Positions 18,425-29,236 of a DNA stretch of 64,000 nt are shown here, piece after piece. The stretch's first letter is position 1. Every line of letters starts with the position of its first letter. The notes beneath the pieces were generated by a model that was not told the origin of the DNA, searched no databases, and saw nothing but the letters and a program-made list of their open reading frames with translations. A program made the translations under genes and the position numbers. The DNA is taken from contig NZ_JACVBX010000006.1 in NCBI RefSeq assembly GCF_014852585.1, forward strand, positions 124,001 through 188,000, read 5' to 3'. This DNA is from Pseudomonas sp. PDM18 (GTDB lineage: Bacteria; Pseudomonadota; Gammaproteobacteria; Pseudomonadales; Pseudomonadaceae).

Positions 18425-18499
18425 GGTGCACGACGTCGAACATCGTGCACCAGCGCCTCATGTCCCATAGCAGCGGATTCCATCCGCTGCTATGGGACA
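18425..18499. terminator. Two strong hairpins between convergent genes
   Basis: The first hairpin is GGTGCACGA (18425-18433) with TCGTGCACC (18443-18451). The second has a perfect 17-base stem, TGTCCCATAGCAGCGGA (18461-18477) with its complement at 18483-18499, and a 5-base loop. They lie between the ends of the P-type ATPase and GNAT genes. No long T-run follows, so termination is probable from position but the second could be an unrelated repeat. Confidence 0.6.
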
Positions 18500-18581
18500 G
18501 CCAGCAAGCCGGCATCGGCAATCGCCAACCCTCCCGGCGCACGGCGGACAAGGTCCGCCCCCTCTAACGCGAAGTCCCGGC

Positions 18582-19046
18582 TCAACCCTCAAGCGGCATC
18601 CGATATTCGATCACCCCCGGCCGTTCAGCGATCCAGTCATAGAGCCGCTGCGCCCTGTGGTTGGTTTCCTGGGTATGCCAATACAACCGGTCGCACTGGT
18701 GCTCCCGCGCCTGGCCTTGCACGTACTCGATCAGTTTCTTGCCAATCTGCTGGCCTCGCACACTGGAGGAAACGTAGAGGTCTTCCAGGTAACAGAATTG
18801 GTTCCGTCCCCAGGTCGAACGGTGGTAGACGAAATTGACGAAGCCGAATATCCGCTCGCCATCCGTAGCAACGGCACAATGCATCGGTTCGGCGCTATCG
18901 AAAAAGCGCGCCCACGTGATCCGGGTGACTTCCTCGCCCAGGTCCACACCGTAGAAATCCTGATACCGGGCCCAGTACTCGGACCACTTCTCGAAGTCTT
19001 CCTGCACTACCGGGCGAATCGAGATGAGCTGTTGTATCGCTGTCAT
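18582..19046 (-). CDS. GNAT-family N-acetyltransferase
   Basis: 154-aa acetyl-CoA-dependent acetyltransferase. The core is FCYLEDLYVSSSVRGQQIGKKLIEYV, where VRGQQIGKKL matches the acetyl-CoA-binding R/Q-x-x-G-x-G/A motif and is preceded by the beta-4 strand. Substrate is not predictable. It is divergent from the MocR-type regulator at 19205 (158 bases apart), the usual arrangement for a regulator and its target. It converges on the P-type ATPase. Confidence 0.9.
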   Translation of the reverse strand: MTAIQQLISIRPVVQEDFEKWSEYWARYQDFYGVDLGEEVTRITWARFFDSAEPMHCAVATDGERIFGFVNFVYHRSTWGRNQFCYLEDLYVSSSVRGQQIGKKLIEYVQGQAREHQCDRLYWHTQETNHRAQRLYDWIAERPGVIEYRMPLEG

Positions 19047-19204
19047 GTCCTGTCTCCTTGATCACGGCGGGAGCGTGTCCTCTTCATCCATCCACGATGA
19101 CGGACAATCGTCCCGGTCTGCAGACCCCCTGCTTGACCGGGCTGATTTATATCGCCCTAATGGCATGCAAAGCCCAGCCAATTCACGGATGAGTAACAGA
19201 CCAA

Positions 19205-20710
19205 TTGTTCAAGACCGCCCTGCTCGAATCGGTCAAGGCCGCGATGGCCCATCCGGAACTTCTGTCCCTGCCGCTGCATTCGCGCATCCAGCGGACGCTA
19301 CGCCAACTGATTCTCGAAGGTGCGCTGGGCGCCGGTAGCGCTCTTCCTGCTTCACGTCTGCTGGCCCGATCGCTTGGGGTATCGCGCGACACCATCGAAT
19401 CCGCCTACTCGCACCTGCATGCCGAGGGTTTCATCGAGCGCCGTGTCGGCAGCGGTAGTTTCGTCGCCGAAGCCACGCGCCTGTCGCCAGGCCGCCGTAC
19501 CCGGAGGCGCCTGAGTGGCGCGCCACCCGGTGCGGCAAACCTCAGCCAGCGCGGCCAGGCAATGCTCGACAACGGCGGAGTACGCGAGCAGCTCACGCCC
19601 CGTCCCTTCGCGCCCGGCGTGCCAGAGACCCGCACCTTCCCGCTGTCGACCTGGGAGCGTCTGCAACGCCAGGTGCTGAAGGAGTTCGGCCCACGCGCGC
19701 TGCTGCATGGCGATCCGCAAGGCATGCAGCCCTTGCGGCAGGCCATCGCCGACTACGTCAACCTGGAGCGCGGTGCCCGAACCACGGCGGATCAGGTGCT
19801 GGTGCTGACCAGCTCGCAGCAGGCGCTGGGCCTTTGCGCCAACGTGCTGCTGGATGCCGGCGAGAGGATTTTCATCGAAGACCCGGTCTACTACGGTGCG
19901 CGCAAGGCATTCGCCGCGGCAGGGCTGGACTGCCAGGCGATCCCCGTCGACGCACAGGGCATTCGAGTGGATGAGTTGCTAGCCCACCCACATCCGGCCA
20001 AGGTCGCCTACCTGACCCCGTCGCACCAGTTCCCCAGCGGGGCCACCCTGTCCCTGGAGCGGCGCTTGTCGCTGATCGAATGGGCGCGGCGCGAGCAGGC
20101 CTGGATCATCGAGGACGACTACGACAGCGAATTCCACTACGCCGGCAAACCCACGGCCTGCGTGCAGGGCCTGGACGCCCATGAGCGCACCCTATACATC
20201 GGCACCTTCACCAAGTCGCTGTTTGCAGGCTTGCGTATCGGATACCTGGTCCTGCCGCCTTCGCTGGTCGAGCCGATGACCATTGCCCGCTCGCTGCAGG
20301 ACGGCCACACCGCCTCCATTGCCCAGCTGACGTTGGCCCGCTTCATCACTGGCGGCCATTTCGGCGCCTACGTGCGCGCAATGCGCAACCTCTACGCAGA
20401 GCGGCTGGAACTGCTGGCAGACCTGCTTGAGCAGCGCCTGGGTGGGATTCTGCAACCACGTCGGCCCGCTGGCGGCCTGCAGATGCCGTGCCTGCTGAAT
20501 GGCGAGATGACGGAGCATGCGGTGCTGGGTGCAGCGCGCACGGCGGGTATCGAGTTACTGGGGTTGAGCGGACTCTTTGTTACCCGGCCTCCGCAGCCCG
20601 GGTTCCTGATGGGATTCGCCGCCTATACGCCACAGGAACTGCAGCGCGCCGTTGATGATCTGGCGCGCGGCCTGGAGATGCTGAAACCAGCGGCGCCGCG
20701 GCCGCGATGA
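19205..20710 (+). CDS. MocR-type (GntR-aminotransferase fusion) transcriptional regulator
   Basis: 501-aa PdxR/MocR-like regulator. An N-terminal GntR winged helix (LHSRIQRTLRQLILEGALGAG; LGVSRDTIESAYSHLHAEGF) is fused to a fold-type I aminotransferase domain. The PLP-binding Lys337 lies in GTFTKSLFAGLRIGYLV, and the Asp in IIEDDYDSEF is the usual partner of the pyridine nitrogen. The first codon appears to be TTG at 19205 (GGATGAG upstream); an internal ATG at MAHPELL is an alternative but would shorten the leader. Likely controls the divergent GNAT gene. Confidence 0.9.
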   Translation: MFKTALLESVKAAMAHPELLSLPLHSRIQRTLRQLILEGALGAGSALPASRLLARSLGVSRDTIESAYSHLHAEGFIERRVGSGSFVAEATRLSPGRRTRRRLSGAPPGAANLSQRGQAMLDNGGVREQLTPRPFAPGVPETRTFPLSTWERLQRQVLKEFGPRALLHGDPQGMQPLRQAIADYVNLERGARTTADQVLVLTSSQQALGLCANVLLDAGERIFIEDPVYYGARKAFAAAGLDCQAIPVDAQGIRVDELLAHPHPAKVAYLTPSHQFPSGATLSLERRLSLIEWARREQAWIIEDDYDSEFHYAGKPTACVQGLDAHERTLYIGTFTKSLFAGLRIGYLVLPPSLVEPMTIARSLQDGHTASIAQLTLARFITGGHFGAYVRAMRNLYAERLELLADLLEQRLGGILQPRRPAGGLQMPCLLNGEMTEHAVLGAARTAGIELLGLSGLFVTRPPQPGFLMGFAAYTPQELQRAVDDLARGLEMLKPAAPRPR

Positions 20711-20732
20711 GGCAAAGGTGGCTCCGGCCGCC

Positions 20733-20794
20733 GTAGGAGCGAGCCCCCGCGCAAGCCCCGCCCGGACAACCATGACAGGCAGGCTCGCCCCTAC
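20733..20794. repeat. REPIN-like inverted repeat between MocR gene and mqo
   Basis: GTAGGAGCGAGCC (20733-20745) is matched imperfectly by GGCTCGCCCCTAC (20782-20794), one mismatch. The arms share GTAGGAGCG with the element at 4726-4799. It lies in the 306-base gap between convergent genes; apart from this and the hairpin at 20970-21000 I see nothing else there. Confidence 0.65.
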
Positions 20795-20969
20795 AGGTGT
20801 CACGCCCTTGTCCTCCCCAGGTTCCCGGCCCTTCGGCAGTTGCGCAAAGGGGGCGTTTGCCGGGTGTTCCCGCGTCTACTGAAATCTGCTGCTTCGTGTT
20901 CCTTTGAGGGCATCCGCCTCGATCCGTTCCCGCCTGGTTGTGAATCGACACCGGCGCCGGGCGCAGAAT

Positions 20970-21000
20970 GAACAAGGCCCGCCAATGGCGGGCCTTGTTC
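20970..21000 (-). terminator. Terminator hairpin downstream of mqo
   Basis: GAACAAGGCCCGCC (20970-20983) pairs perfectly with GGCGGGCCTTGTTC (20987-21000), a 14-base GC-rich stem with a 3-base loop, 16 bases beyond the mqo stop. No strong T-run follows, but position and stability fit termination of mqo, and probably of convergent MocR transcripts as well. Confidence 0.75.
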
Positions 21001-21016
21001 TACAGCGAAATTCGGC

Positions 21017-22651
21017 TCAGAGCGCCATGTCGCTGGAAGCCTTTTCCGAGGCTGGCGCGGCATCGGTCGACGTCTCAGTCGGAGCCTGGTCGATGGCCGG
21101 CGGCGGGGCCAGTTGCAGGACCTTGGTGGTGTAGCTCCACTCGGCGAAGGTCTTCTCCGGGCTGTCGTTGAGCTTGGTGCCGTAGCTCGGGACGATCTGG
21201 TGGACCTTGGCCTGCCATTCAGGGGTGGCGAGCTTGTCCTTGAACACCTTCTCCAGCACGTTGAGCATGATCGGCGCGGCGGTGGAGGCACCCGGCGATG
21301 CACCCAGCAGGCCAGCGATGCTACCGTCGGCGGAAGAGACGATCTCAGTGCCGAGCTTCAGCACGCCGCCCTTGTCCGCGTCACGCTTGATGATCTGCAC
21401 GCGCTGGCCGGCCTGCCACAGGCGCCAGTCCTCGGCCTTGGCGTCGGGGAAGTACTCGCGCAGAGCAGCGAGGCGATCGTCGTCGGAGAGCATCAGTTGG
21501 CCGGCGAGGTATTCCACCAGCGGGTACTCGTCGATGCCCACGCGGGTCATCGGCCAGACATTGTGGATGTTGGTGCTGCCCAGCAGGTCGAGATACGAGC
21601 CTTCCTTGAGGAACTTGGTGGAGAAGGTGGCGAACGGCCCGAAGAGGATCACGCGCTTGCCGTCGAGCACGCGGGTGTCCAGGTGCGGCACGGACATCGG
21701 CGGCGCGCCGACCGACGCCTTGCCGTAGGCCTTGGCCAGGTGCTGCTGGGCGATGGTCGGGTTCTCGGTGACCAGGAACGAGCCGCCCACAGGGAAACCG
21801 GCGTAGTCCTTGGCTTCCTCAATGCCGGACTTCTGCAGCAGACGCAGGGCACCACCGCCAGCGCCGATGAAGACGAACTTGGCGTCGGTCTCGGTAACGC
21901 TGCCGTCCTTGAGGTTCTTGTAGCCGACGCGCCAGGTGCCATCGGCGTTGCGGGTGATGTCCTCGACCTCGCTGGAGAGCTTCAAGCTGAAGTTCGGCCT
22001 GGTCTGCAGGTAGCCGGCGAACTGGCGGGTGATCTCGCCGAAATTCACGTCGGTGCCGATCGGCGTCCAGGTGGCGGCGATCTTCTGCGACGGGTCGCGG
22101 CCCTGCATCATCAACGGGACCCACTTGGCGATCTGCGCCGGGTCCTCGGAGTACTGCATGCCGCGGAACAGCGGGCTGGCCTGCAGCGCCTCGTAGCGCT
22201 TCTTGAGGAAGGCGATGTTGTCGTCGCCCCAGACGAAGCTCATGTGCGGGGTGGTGTTGATGAACGAGCGCGGGTTCTTCAGCACGCCGTTCTGTACCTG
22301 CCAGGCCCAGAACTGACGGGAGATCTGGAACGACTCGTTGATCTCCACGGCTTTGGCGATGGTGACGTTGCCGTCCTTGTCCTCTGGGGTGTAGTTCAGC
22401 TCGGCCAGGGCGGAGTGGCCGGTGCCGGCGTTGTTCCAGCCATTGGAGCTTTCCAGGGCGACGCCGTCCAGGCGCTCGACCATCTCCATGCTCCAGCCCG
22501 GCTCCAACTCGTTGAGCCAGACGCCCAGGGTGGTGCTCATGATGCCGCCGCCGATCAGCAGCACATCGACTTTCTTGGGTTCCGCGAACGCGGGCGCGCA
22601 ATTCACTGCCAGAGCGAGGCCCAGCAGCGCCCCGCTAACTTTCTTGATCAT
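21017..22651 (-). CDS. mqo: Malate:quinone oxidoreductase
   Basis: 544-aa FAD enzyme that oxidises malate to oxaloacetate and passes electrons to the quinone pool, a peripheral-membrane TCA-cycle step. The FAD-binding dinucleotide motif appears early ([17 protein letters not shown]), followed by [22 protein letters not shown] and, near the end, [23 protein letters not shown], all typical of Mqo. The N-terminal hydrophobic stretch ([18 protein letters not shown]) is signal-like. ATG at 22651 is preferred; the open frame upstream is unrelated. The last ~30 residues are an extended Pro/Thr/Ala-rich tail. Confidence 0.96.
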   Translation of the reverse strand: MIKKVSGALLGLALAVNCAPAFAEPKKVDVLLIGGGIMSTTLGVWLNELEPGWSMEMVERLDGVALESSNGWNNAGTGHSALAELNYTPEDKDGNVTIAKAVEINESFQISRQFWAWQVQNGVLKNPRSFINTTPHMSFVWGDDNIAFLKKRYEALQASPLFRGMQYSEDPAQIAKWVPLMMQGRDPSQKIAATWTPIGTDVNFGEITRQFAGYLQTRPNFSLKLSSEVEDITRNADGTWRVGYKNLKDGSVTETDAKFVFIGAGGGALRLLQKSGIEEAKDYAGFPVGGSFLVTENPTIAQQHLAKAYGKASVGAPPMSVPHLDTRVLDGKRVILFGPFATFSTKFLKEGSYLDLLGSTNIHNVWPMTRVGIDEYPLVEYLAGQLMLSDDDRLAALREYFPDAKAEDWRLWQAGQRVQIIKRDADKGGVLKLGTEIVSSADGSIAGLLGASPGASTAAPIMLNVLEKVFKDKLATPEWQAKVHQIVPSYGTKLNDSPEKTFAEWSYTTKVLQLAPPPAIDQAPTETSTDAAPASEKASSDMAL

Positions 22652-23275
22652 CGAAAGGTTTCTCGTCGTTAGGGCTTGGCCTTCCCCACCGGCGTCATTC
22701 AGCGTGAAGGCCGCGCCCGGCGCGCAGGGCGCGAAAGGCAAGGCGACAGATGACGAGGATGAGTCGGGACTCAGTTCCCTCCTCCGCCGGCTCTGGGGCC
22801 TGCTTGATGGAATGAGGGACGTCCTGCGCAGAGAGACACGCAAAGCCTTCGGCCTTGGCTTTTGTTGTGGGAGGGATGCATGGTCTGCTGAAACGTTTGC
22901 GCATTCTATCGAAAGCGAACTGCATCACCAACCTTTGTAGTCAACTATCAATGGTCCGAGTGATGCGCAGGCCGTTTCGTCTTGTTTCAACGCGCGCGTT
23001 CCGAGATGCGTGGACTCCGTCCGCGATAGGTCAGCATCGCGCCACAACGATCGCGAGCCCTCGCACCATAACGTTACCGAAGCGCACCGTGAGCGCGCAC
23101 GAATAACCCTGTGCGTTACGGTTCCGCCCCGTTCCCGCACGCTCAGCCCCACGCCATATTCCTACGTCTGCCGCTCTATCCCGCCCAATTCCATTCACAT
23201 CGCCCTCATTGGCACGGCATCTGCTTTGCTGCATGCATGGATAATTGGATCCAAAAATCCACGAGGAAACATCCC
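22652..23275. other. 624-bp gap between mqo and the GntR gene
   Basis: Divergent intergenic region that should hold both promoters. A degenerate copy of the REP-like unit (GACTCCGTCCGCGATAGGT, 23011-23029) occurs near 23008-23042. I found no convincing small gene. The GntR-proximal end carries the palindrome listed separately. Confidence 0.5.
23238..23261. promoter_or_regulatory. Candidate GntR(FCD) operator
   Basis: A perfect 10-base palindrome TTGGATCCAA (23245-23254) sits inside matching outer arms TGGAT (23238-23242) and ATCCA (23257-23261), giving 20 symmetric positions out of 24. It lies directly before the GAGGAAA ribosome site and the GntR start at 23276. FCD-type GntR regulators bind short dyads of this kind and usually repress themselves. 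Confidence 0.6.
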
Positions 23276-23941
23276 ATGCGCCTGGTACCCGCTGCCCGCC
23301 CACCGATGAGCGCCGAAGACGAGGCCTACGACTACCTGCTCCAGGCCATCTGCACCGGTCGCTACAAGACCGGTGACCGCCTGGTGGCCGAAGACATCGC
23401 CAGCGACATCGGCATGAGTCGGATGCCCGTGCGCGGCGCCTTCAAGCGCCTTGACGCCGAGGGGCTGGTGACCCTGCGACCCAACCGCGGCGCCATTGTC
23501 AGCGGCCTGAACATCGAGGAAATGCGCGAAGTCTTCGAGATGCGCAGCGCTCTGGAAGGCTTGGCCATCCGTATCGCCGTGCCGCAACTGACCGACCGCG
23601 ACCTGTCCCGCCTGGAGCGCATGCTCGACGAGATGGACGACTACCGCGACGACAGCGCCGAGTGGGTCAGCCGCCACCGCGCCTTCCACGAATACCTCTG
23701 CAGCCTCGCCGGGCGTCCGCGCCTGCTGCGCCAGATCACTGCGCTGTACTCGGTGATCGAGCCGCACATGCGCCTGTGGCTGCAGCATGTCGACAAACCC
23801 ATGAGCGCCCGCGAGGAACACACGGTGATCCTCGACGCCCTGCGCTCGGGCGATGCCCGCGAAGCCGAGCGGGTCATCTGCGACCACATCGAGGGGACGA
23901 TCCCGTCCCTGGCCAGGTTTCTGGAGGCGCAAGCCACCTGA
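23276..23941 (+). CDS. GntR-family (FCD/FadR subgroup) transcriptional regulator
   Basis: 221-aa regulator with an N-terminal winged helix (YDYLLQAICTGRYKTGDRL; IASDIGMSRMPVRGAFKRLDAEGLV; RPNRGAIVSG) and a C-terminal FCD ligand-binding helical bundle (MREVFEMRSALEGLAIRIA; RHRAFHEYLCSLAGRP; EEHTVILDALRSGD). His residues in the last two segments usually bind a metal that helps hold an organic acid. ATG at 23276 has GAGGAAA upstream; the upstream extension of the frame has no support. It heads the transporter and gamma-glutamyltransferase gene set and probably controls it. Confidence 0.94.
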   Translation: MRLVPAARPPMSAEDEAYDYLLQAICTGRYKTGDRLVAEDIASDIGMSRMPVRGAFKRLDAEGLVTLRPNRGAIVSGLNIEEMREVFEMRSALEGLAIRIAVPQLTDRDLSRLERMLDEMDDYRDDSAEWVSRHRAFHEYLCSLAGRPRLLRQITALYSVIEPHMRLWLQHVDKPMSAREEHTVILDALRSGDAREAERVICDHIEGTIPSLARFLEAQAT

Positions 23942-24070
23942 AAGCGCGTGCCACCCACGTGCAATCCACCCCAACGCAATCCACGAAGAAGCGAATCGAA
24001 GCAACGGGCGCCTAGACCCGTACTTCTGTGTCCCTGAACTGCCCCTGGCAACCCCACCCTGGAGCTCAAT

Positions 24071-24877
24071 ATGTTCGAACGCAGGATCCCGCAGTGCCTT
24101 CTCGCCCTTTGCCTGGCCGCCCCGCTGGCGCACGCCGATGTGAAGATTCCCGACCGCTTGCAGAACGCCAGCAAGGTAACCTTCTGCGGCGGCATGGACT
24201 CCCCGCCCATGGGCTTCTATGACGCCAACCAGAAGCTCACCGGGGTCACCATCGACCTGGGTGAAGCCATCGCCAAGCGGCTGGGCGACAAGAAGATCGA
24301 CTGGCGCATCACGCCCTTCTCCGGGCTGATCCCGGCGCTGCTGGCCGGCCAGTGCGACATGCTGGTGGATCAGCTGTTCGACAAGCCCGAGCGGCGCGAA
24401 GTGATCGACATGGTCAACTACATGTACTCCAGCCAGGCCGTGGTGGTCGCCAAGGGCAACCCCGAAGGCATTCGCACCCTCGACGACCTCTCCGGCAAGA
24501 AGGTCGCGGTGCTCAACGGCTCGACCATCCGCACCCTGCTCGACGCCCACAACGAGAAGCTGGCCAAGGCCGGCAAGCCGCCGATGAAGGTGGTGGTCTA
24601 CAACACCGACACCGATGCCTTCCAGTCCCTGCGCATCCGCCAGACCGACGCCTACGGCACCACCGTGGAAACCGCCGGCTACTACCAGAGCATGGCGCCG
24701 GACCTGTTCGAGATCGGCGTGCCGGCCTTCGCGCGCATCCTCACCGGCCTGGGCATCCGCAAGGAGGACAAACAGCTGAGCGAGGCCGTCACGCAGATCA
24801 TCAAGGACATGCAGGCCGACGGCAGCTACGCCGCGCTGCTGGCCAAGTGGCACATCGAAGGCGACAAACTGGACTGA
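24071..24877 (+). CDS. Family-3 ABC transporter substrate-binding protein
   Basis: 268-aa periplasmic binding protein of the amino-acid (SBP_bac_3) family, with signal peptide CLLALCLAAPLAHA/DV. The ligand-binding start (SKVTFCGGMDSPPMGFYD; GVTIDLGEAIAKRLG) and the typical ending (DGSYAALLAKWHIEGDKL) are present. The usual Arg-containing ligand site is not obvious in the first lobe, so the ligand may not be a standard amino acid. It is followed after 11 bases by the permease gene. Confidence 0.93.
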   Translation: MFERRIPQCLLALCLAAPLAHADVKIPDRLQNASKVTFCGGMDSPPMGFYDANQKLTGVTIDLGEAIAKRLGDKKIDWRITPFSGLIPALLAGQCDMLVDQLFDKPERREVIDMVNYMYSSQAVVVAKGNPEGIRTLDDLSGKKVAVLNGSTIRTLLDAHNEKLAKAGKPPMKVVVYNTDTDAFQSLRIRQTDAYGTTVETAGYYQSMAPDLFEIGVPAFARILTGLGIRKEDKQLSEAVTQIIKDMQADGSYAALLAKWHIEGDKLD

Positions 24878-24888
24878 GGTAACGAGAC

Positions 24889-25656
24889 ATGAACTTCAGT
24901 TGGGACGTGTTCTGGCAATACCTGCTACGGCCGAGCGACATCTACCTCTACGGCCTCTGGTTGACCTGCGTGATCGCCGTCAGCGCCATGCTGCTGGGCT
25001 GCGTGCTCGGGCTGCTGGCAGCGCTGATGCGTCTGTCGACCAATCCGCTGCTGCAATACCCGGTGCGCTTCTACGTATGGCTGATGCGCGGTACGCCGCT
25101 GCTGGTGCAGATCGTATTCCTCTACACCGCGCTGGCCGCCGGCGGGATCTTCCGGTTCGAGGACCTGGACCTGGGGCTGTTCATCCTGCCGGGCAACATC
25201 CAGGCGGCGATCATCGCCCTGGGGCTCAACGAAGGCGCCTACATGGCCGAGATCATCCGCGCCGGCATCGGCGCGGTGGACAAGGGCCAGTACGAAGCCG
25301 GCAAATCCCTCGGCATGACCTTCCCCAGGCTGATGCGCCGCATCGTGCTGCCCCAGGCCTTCCGGGTGATCGTTCCGCCGCTGGGCAACGAGTTCAACGT
25401 GATGCTGAAGAACACCACGCTGGTCAGCGTGATCGGCGTGCAGGAACTGCTGCTGAGCACCCAGATGGTCACCTCCGCGACCTTCCGCGTGTTCGAGCTG
25501 TACCTGGTCGTGGCGATCTACTTCCTCGCCCTGACCACCCTGTGGGGCTTCTTCCAGCGCTGGCTGGAAGTGCGCTTCGGCAAATCCGACGGCCAGGCCG
25601 CCGCACCGAACCGCATGTTCGGCCGCCAGGCGATGAAACTGCTGAGGGGGCGTTGA
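24889..25656 (+). CDS. Polar amino acid-type ABC transporter permease
   Basis: 255-aa HisM/ArtQ-type inner-membrane permease. The N-terminal family signature region ([28 protein letters not shown]) and the cytoplasmic coupling loop ([34 protein letters not shown]) are present. About five helices. A single permease gene suggests a homodimer. It is followed by the ATPase gene with only one base between. Confidence 0.94.
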   Translation: MNFSWDVFWQYLLRPSDIYLYGLWLTCVIAVSAMLLGCVLGLLAALMRLSTNPLLQYPVRFYVWLMRGTPLLVQIVFLYTALAAGGIFRFEDLDLGLFILPGNIQAAIIALGLNEGAYMAEIIRAGIGAVDKGQYEAGKSLGMTFPRLMRRIVLPQAFRVIVPPLGNEFNVMLKNTTLVSVIGVQELLLSTQMVTSATFRVFELYLVVAIYFLALTTLWGFFQRWLEVRFGKSDGQAAAPNRMFGRQAMKLLRGR

Positions 25657-25657
25657 G

Positions 25658-26437
<780 letters not shown>

Positions 26438-26443
26438 CGATAA

Positions 26444-27547
<1,104 letters not shown>

Positions 27548-27565
27548 CCTTCGAAGAGCCCTGCC

Positions 27566-29182
27566 ATGCTTAAGTTTTCCGCTCACGAGTATCCCTACGC
27601 CTCCCAGCGCCAGAGCGTGTTCGCCCGCAACGGTATGGTCGCCGCCTCGCAGCCCCTGGCTGCCGAGGCCGGCATCGCCATGCTGCGTGCCGGTGGCAAC
27701 GCCATCGACGCCGCCATCGCCACCGCCGCCGCGCTGACCGTGGTCGAACCCACCGGCTGCGCCATCGGTGGTGACGCCTTTGCCCTGGTCTGGGTCAAGG
27801 ACCAGCTGCACGGCCTGGACGCCAGCGGCCATGCGCCCGCCTCCATCTCCATCGACAAGGTCAAGGCCGCCGGTCACGACAAGATGCCCGTGCACGGCTG
27901 GCTGCCGGTCACCGTGCCGGGCATTCCCTCGGCCTGGGCCGAGCTGTCCGCGCGCTTCGGCAAACTGCCCTTCGCCGACCTGCTGCAACCGGCCATCGTC
28001 CTGGCCCGCGACGGCTTCCCGGTGTCCCCGGTGGTGGCCCACCAGTGGGAAATCGCCCGTTGCGAATACCAACAAAGCCGCGCCGCCGTGCCGGCCCTGG
28101 AAGCCTGGTTCGACACCTTCACCGTCAACGGCGAGGCACCGCATGCCGGTCAGCTGTTCCGTAACCCGGCCCAGGCGAAAACCCTCGCCGAGCTGGCCGA
28201 GACGAAGTGCGAAAGCTTCTACCGTGGCGCCATCGCCGAGCGCCTGGCCGCCCACTCCGCCGCCACAGGTGGCGAGCTGAGCGCGGCGGACCTGGCCGGC
28301 TACAAGCCCAAATGGGTCGAGCCGATCAAGACCAACTACCGTGGCTATGACGTCTGGGAAATCCCGCCGGCCGGCCAAGGCCTGATCGCCCTGATGACCC
28401 TGAATATCCTCCAGGGTTACGACTTCGACCAGCGCGATAGCCAGCTCACCTGGCACCGCCAGCTCGAGGCGATGAAGAAGGCCTACGCCGATGGCCTGCA
28501 CTACATCACCGACGCCGAGCACATGCGCGTCAGCACCGCCGCGCTGCTGTCGGACGACTACGCCGCGCGCCGCCGCGCCGAGATCGACGAAAAGGCTGCC
28601 GAGCCCAGACATGGCGACCCGCACGCCAGCGGCACCGTGTACATCGCCACCGCCGACGGCGAAGGCAACATGGTCTCGTTCATACAGAGCGCCTACCACG
28701 GCTTCGGCTCCGGCGTGGTGCTGCCCGACAGCGGCATCGGCTTGCAGAACCGTGGCTCGGAGTTCAGCCTGGACCCTGCGCATTCCAACGCCCTGGCACC
28801 GGGCAAAAAGACCTTCCACACCATCATCCCCGGCTTCCTCAGCAAGGATGGCGTGGCCGTCGGCCCATTCGGCGTGATGGGCGGCTACATGCAGCCGCAA
28901 GGCCACGTGCAGATGGTGATGAACCTGGTGGACTTCGGCCTCAACCCCCAGGCCGCGCTGGACGCCCCGCGCTGGCAATGGCTGGGCGGCATGAAGGTAG
29001 GCATCGAGCAGCACGCCAACCGCGATCTCGCCTTCGGCCTGGCGCGGCGCGGCCACGAGGTGGAGATCGCCTGTGACCTGACCGACTACGGCCGCGGCCA
29101 GATCATCGTCCGTGATCCGCACACCGGCGTGCTCTGCGGTGGCACCGAACCGCGCGCGGACTCGCACATCGCAGTCTGCTGA
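27566..29182 (+). CDS. Gamma-glutamyltransferase family protein
   Basis: 538-aa Ntn-hydrolase-type gamma-glutamyltransferase homologue. The N-terminal region (NGMVAASQPLAAEAGIAMLRAGGNAIDAAIATAAAL) is typical, and the autocatalytic cleavage site is probably the Thr in HASGTVYIATADGEGNMVSF, giving a large and a small subunit. The small subunit keeps the FGVMGGYMQPQGHVQMVMNLVD motif. No signal peptide is visible, so it is probably cytoplasmic, unlike the periplasmic Ggt of E. coli and closer to YwrD-like enzymes. With the two binding proteins upstream it suggests breakdown of an imported gamma-glutamyl compound (inference). Confidence 0.93.
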   Translation: MLKFSAHEYPYASQRQSVFARNGMVAASQPLAAEAGIAMLRAGGNAIDAAIATAAALTVVEPTGCAIGGDAFALVWVKDQLHGLDASGHAPASISIDKVKAAGHDKMPVHGWLPVTVPGIPSAWAELSARFGKLPFADLLQPAIVLARDGFPVSPVVAHQWEIARCEYQQSRAAVPALEAWFDTFTVNGEAPHAGQLFRNPAQAKTLAELAETKCESFYRGAIAERLAAHSAATGGELSAADLAGYKPKWVEPIKTNYRGYDVWEIPPAGQGLIALMTLNILQGYDFDQRDSQLTWHRQLEAMKKAYADGLHYITDAEHMRVSTAALLSDDYAARRRAEIDEKAAEPRHGDPHASGTVYIATADGEGNMVSFIQSAYHGFGSGVVLPDSGIGLQNRGSEFSLDPAHSNALAPGKKTFHTIIPGFLSKDGVAVGPFGVMGGYMQPQGHVQMVMNLVDFGLNPQAALDAPRWQWLGGMKVGIEQHANRDLAFGLARRGHEVEIACDLTDYGRGQIIVRDPHTGVLCGGTEPRADSHIAVC

Positions 29183-29188
29183 CGCCAC

Positions 29189-29230
29189 ACCCTCACCGAA
29201 AGCCGGTCACGGCTGGCCTTCGGTGAGGGT
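29189..29230. terminator. Bidirectional terminator hairpin between GGT and the T6SS locus
   Basis: ACCCTCACCGAA (29189-29200) pairs perfectly with TTCGGTGAGGGT (29219-29230), and AGCC/GGCT inside can extend the structure. It lies between the converging gamma-glutamyltransferase and ImpA_N/OmpA genes, starting 6 bases after the first stop. It marks the boundary of the T6SS locus. Confidence 0.8.
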
Positions 29231-29236
29231 CGAAAC

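Noticed and set aside
22790..22880. Possible terminator near AAAGCC...GGCTTTT
   Set aside because: Only a 6-base stem with a 9-base loop in a promoter region; no transcript is expected to end there.
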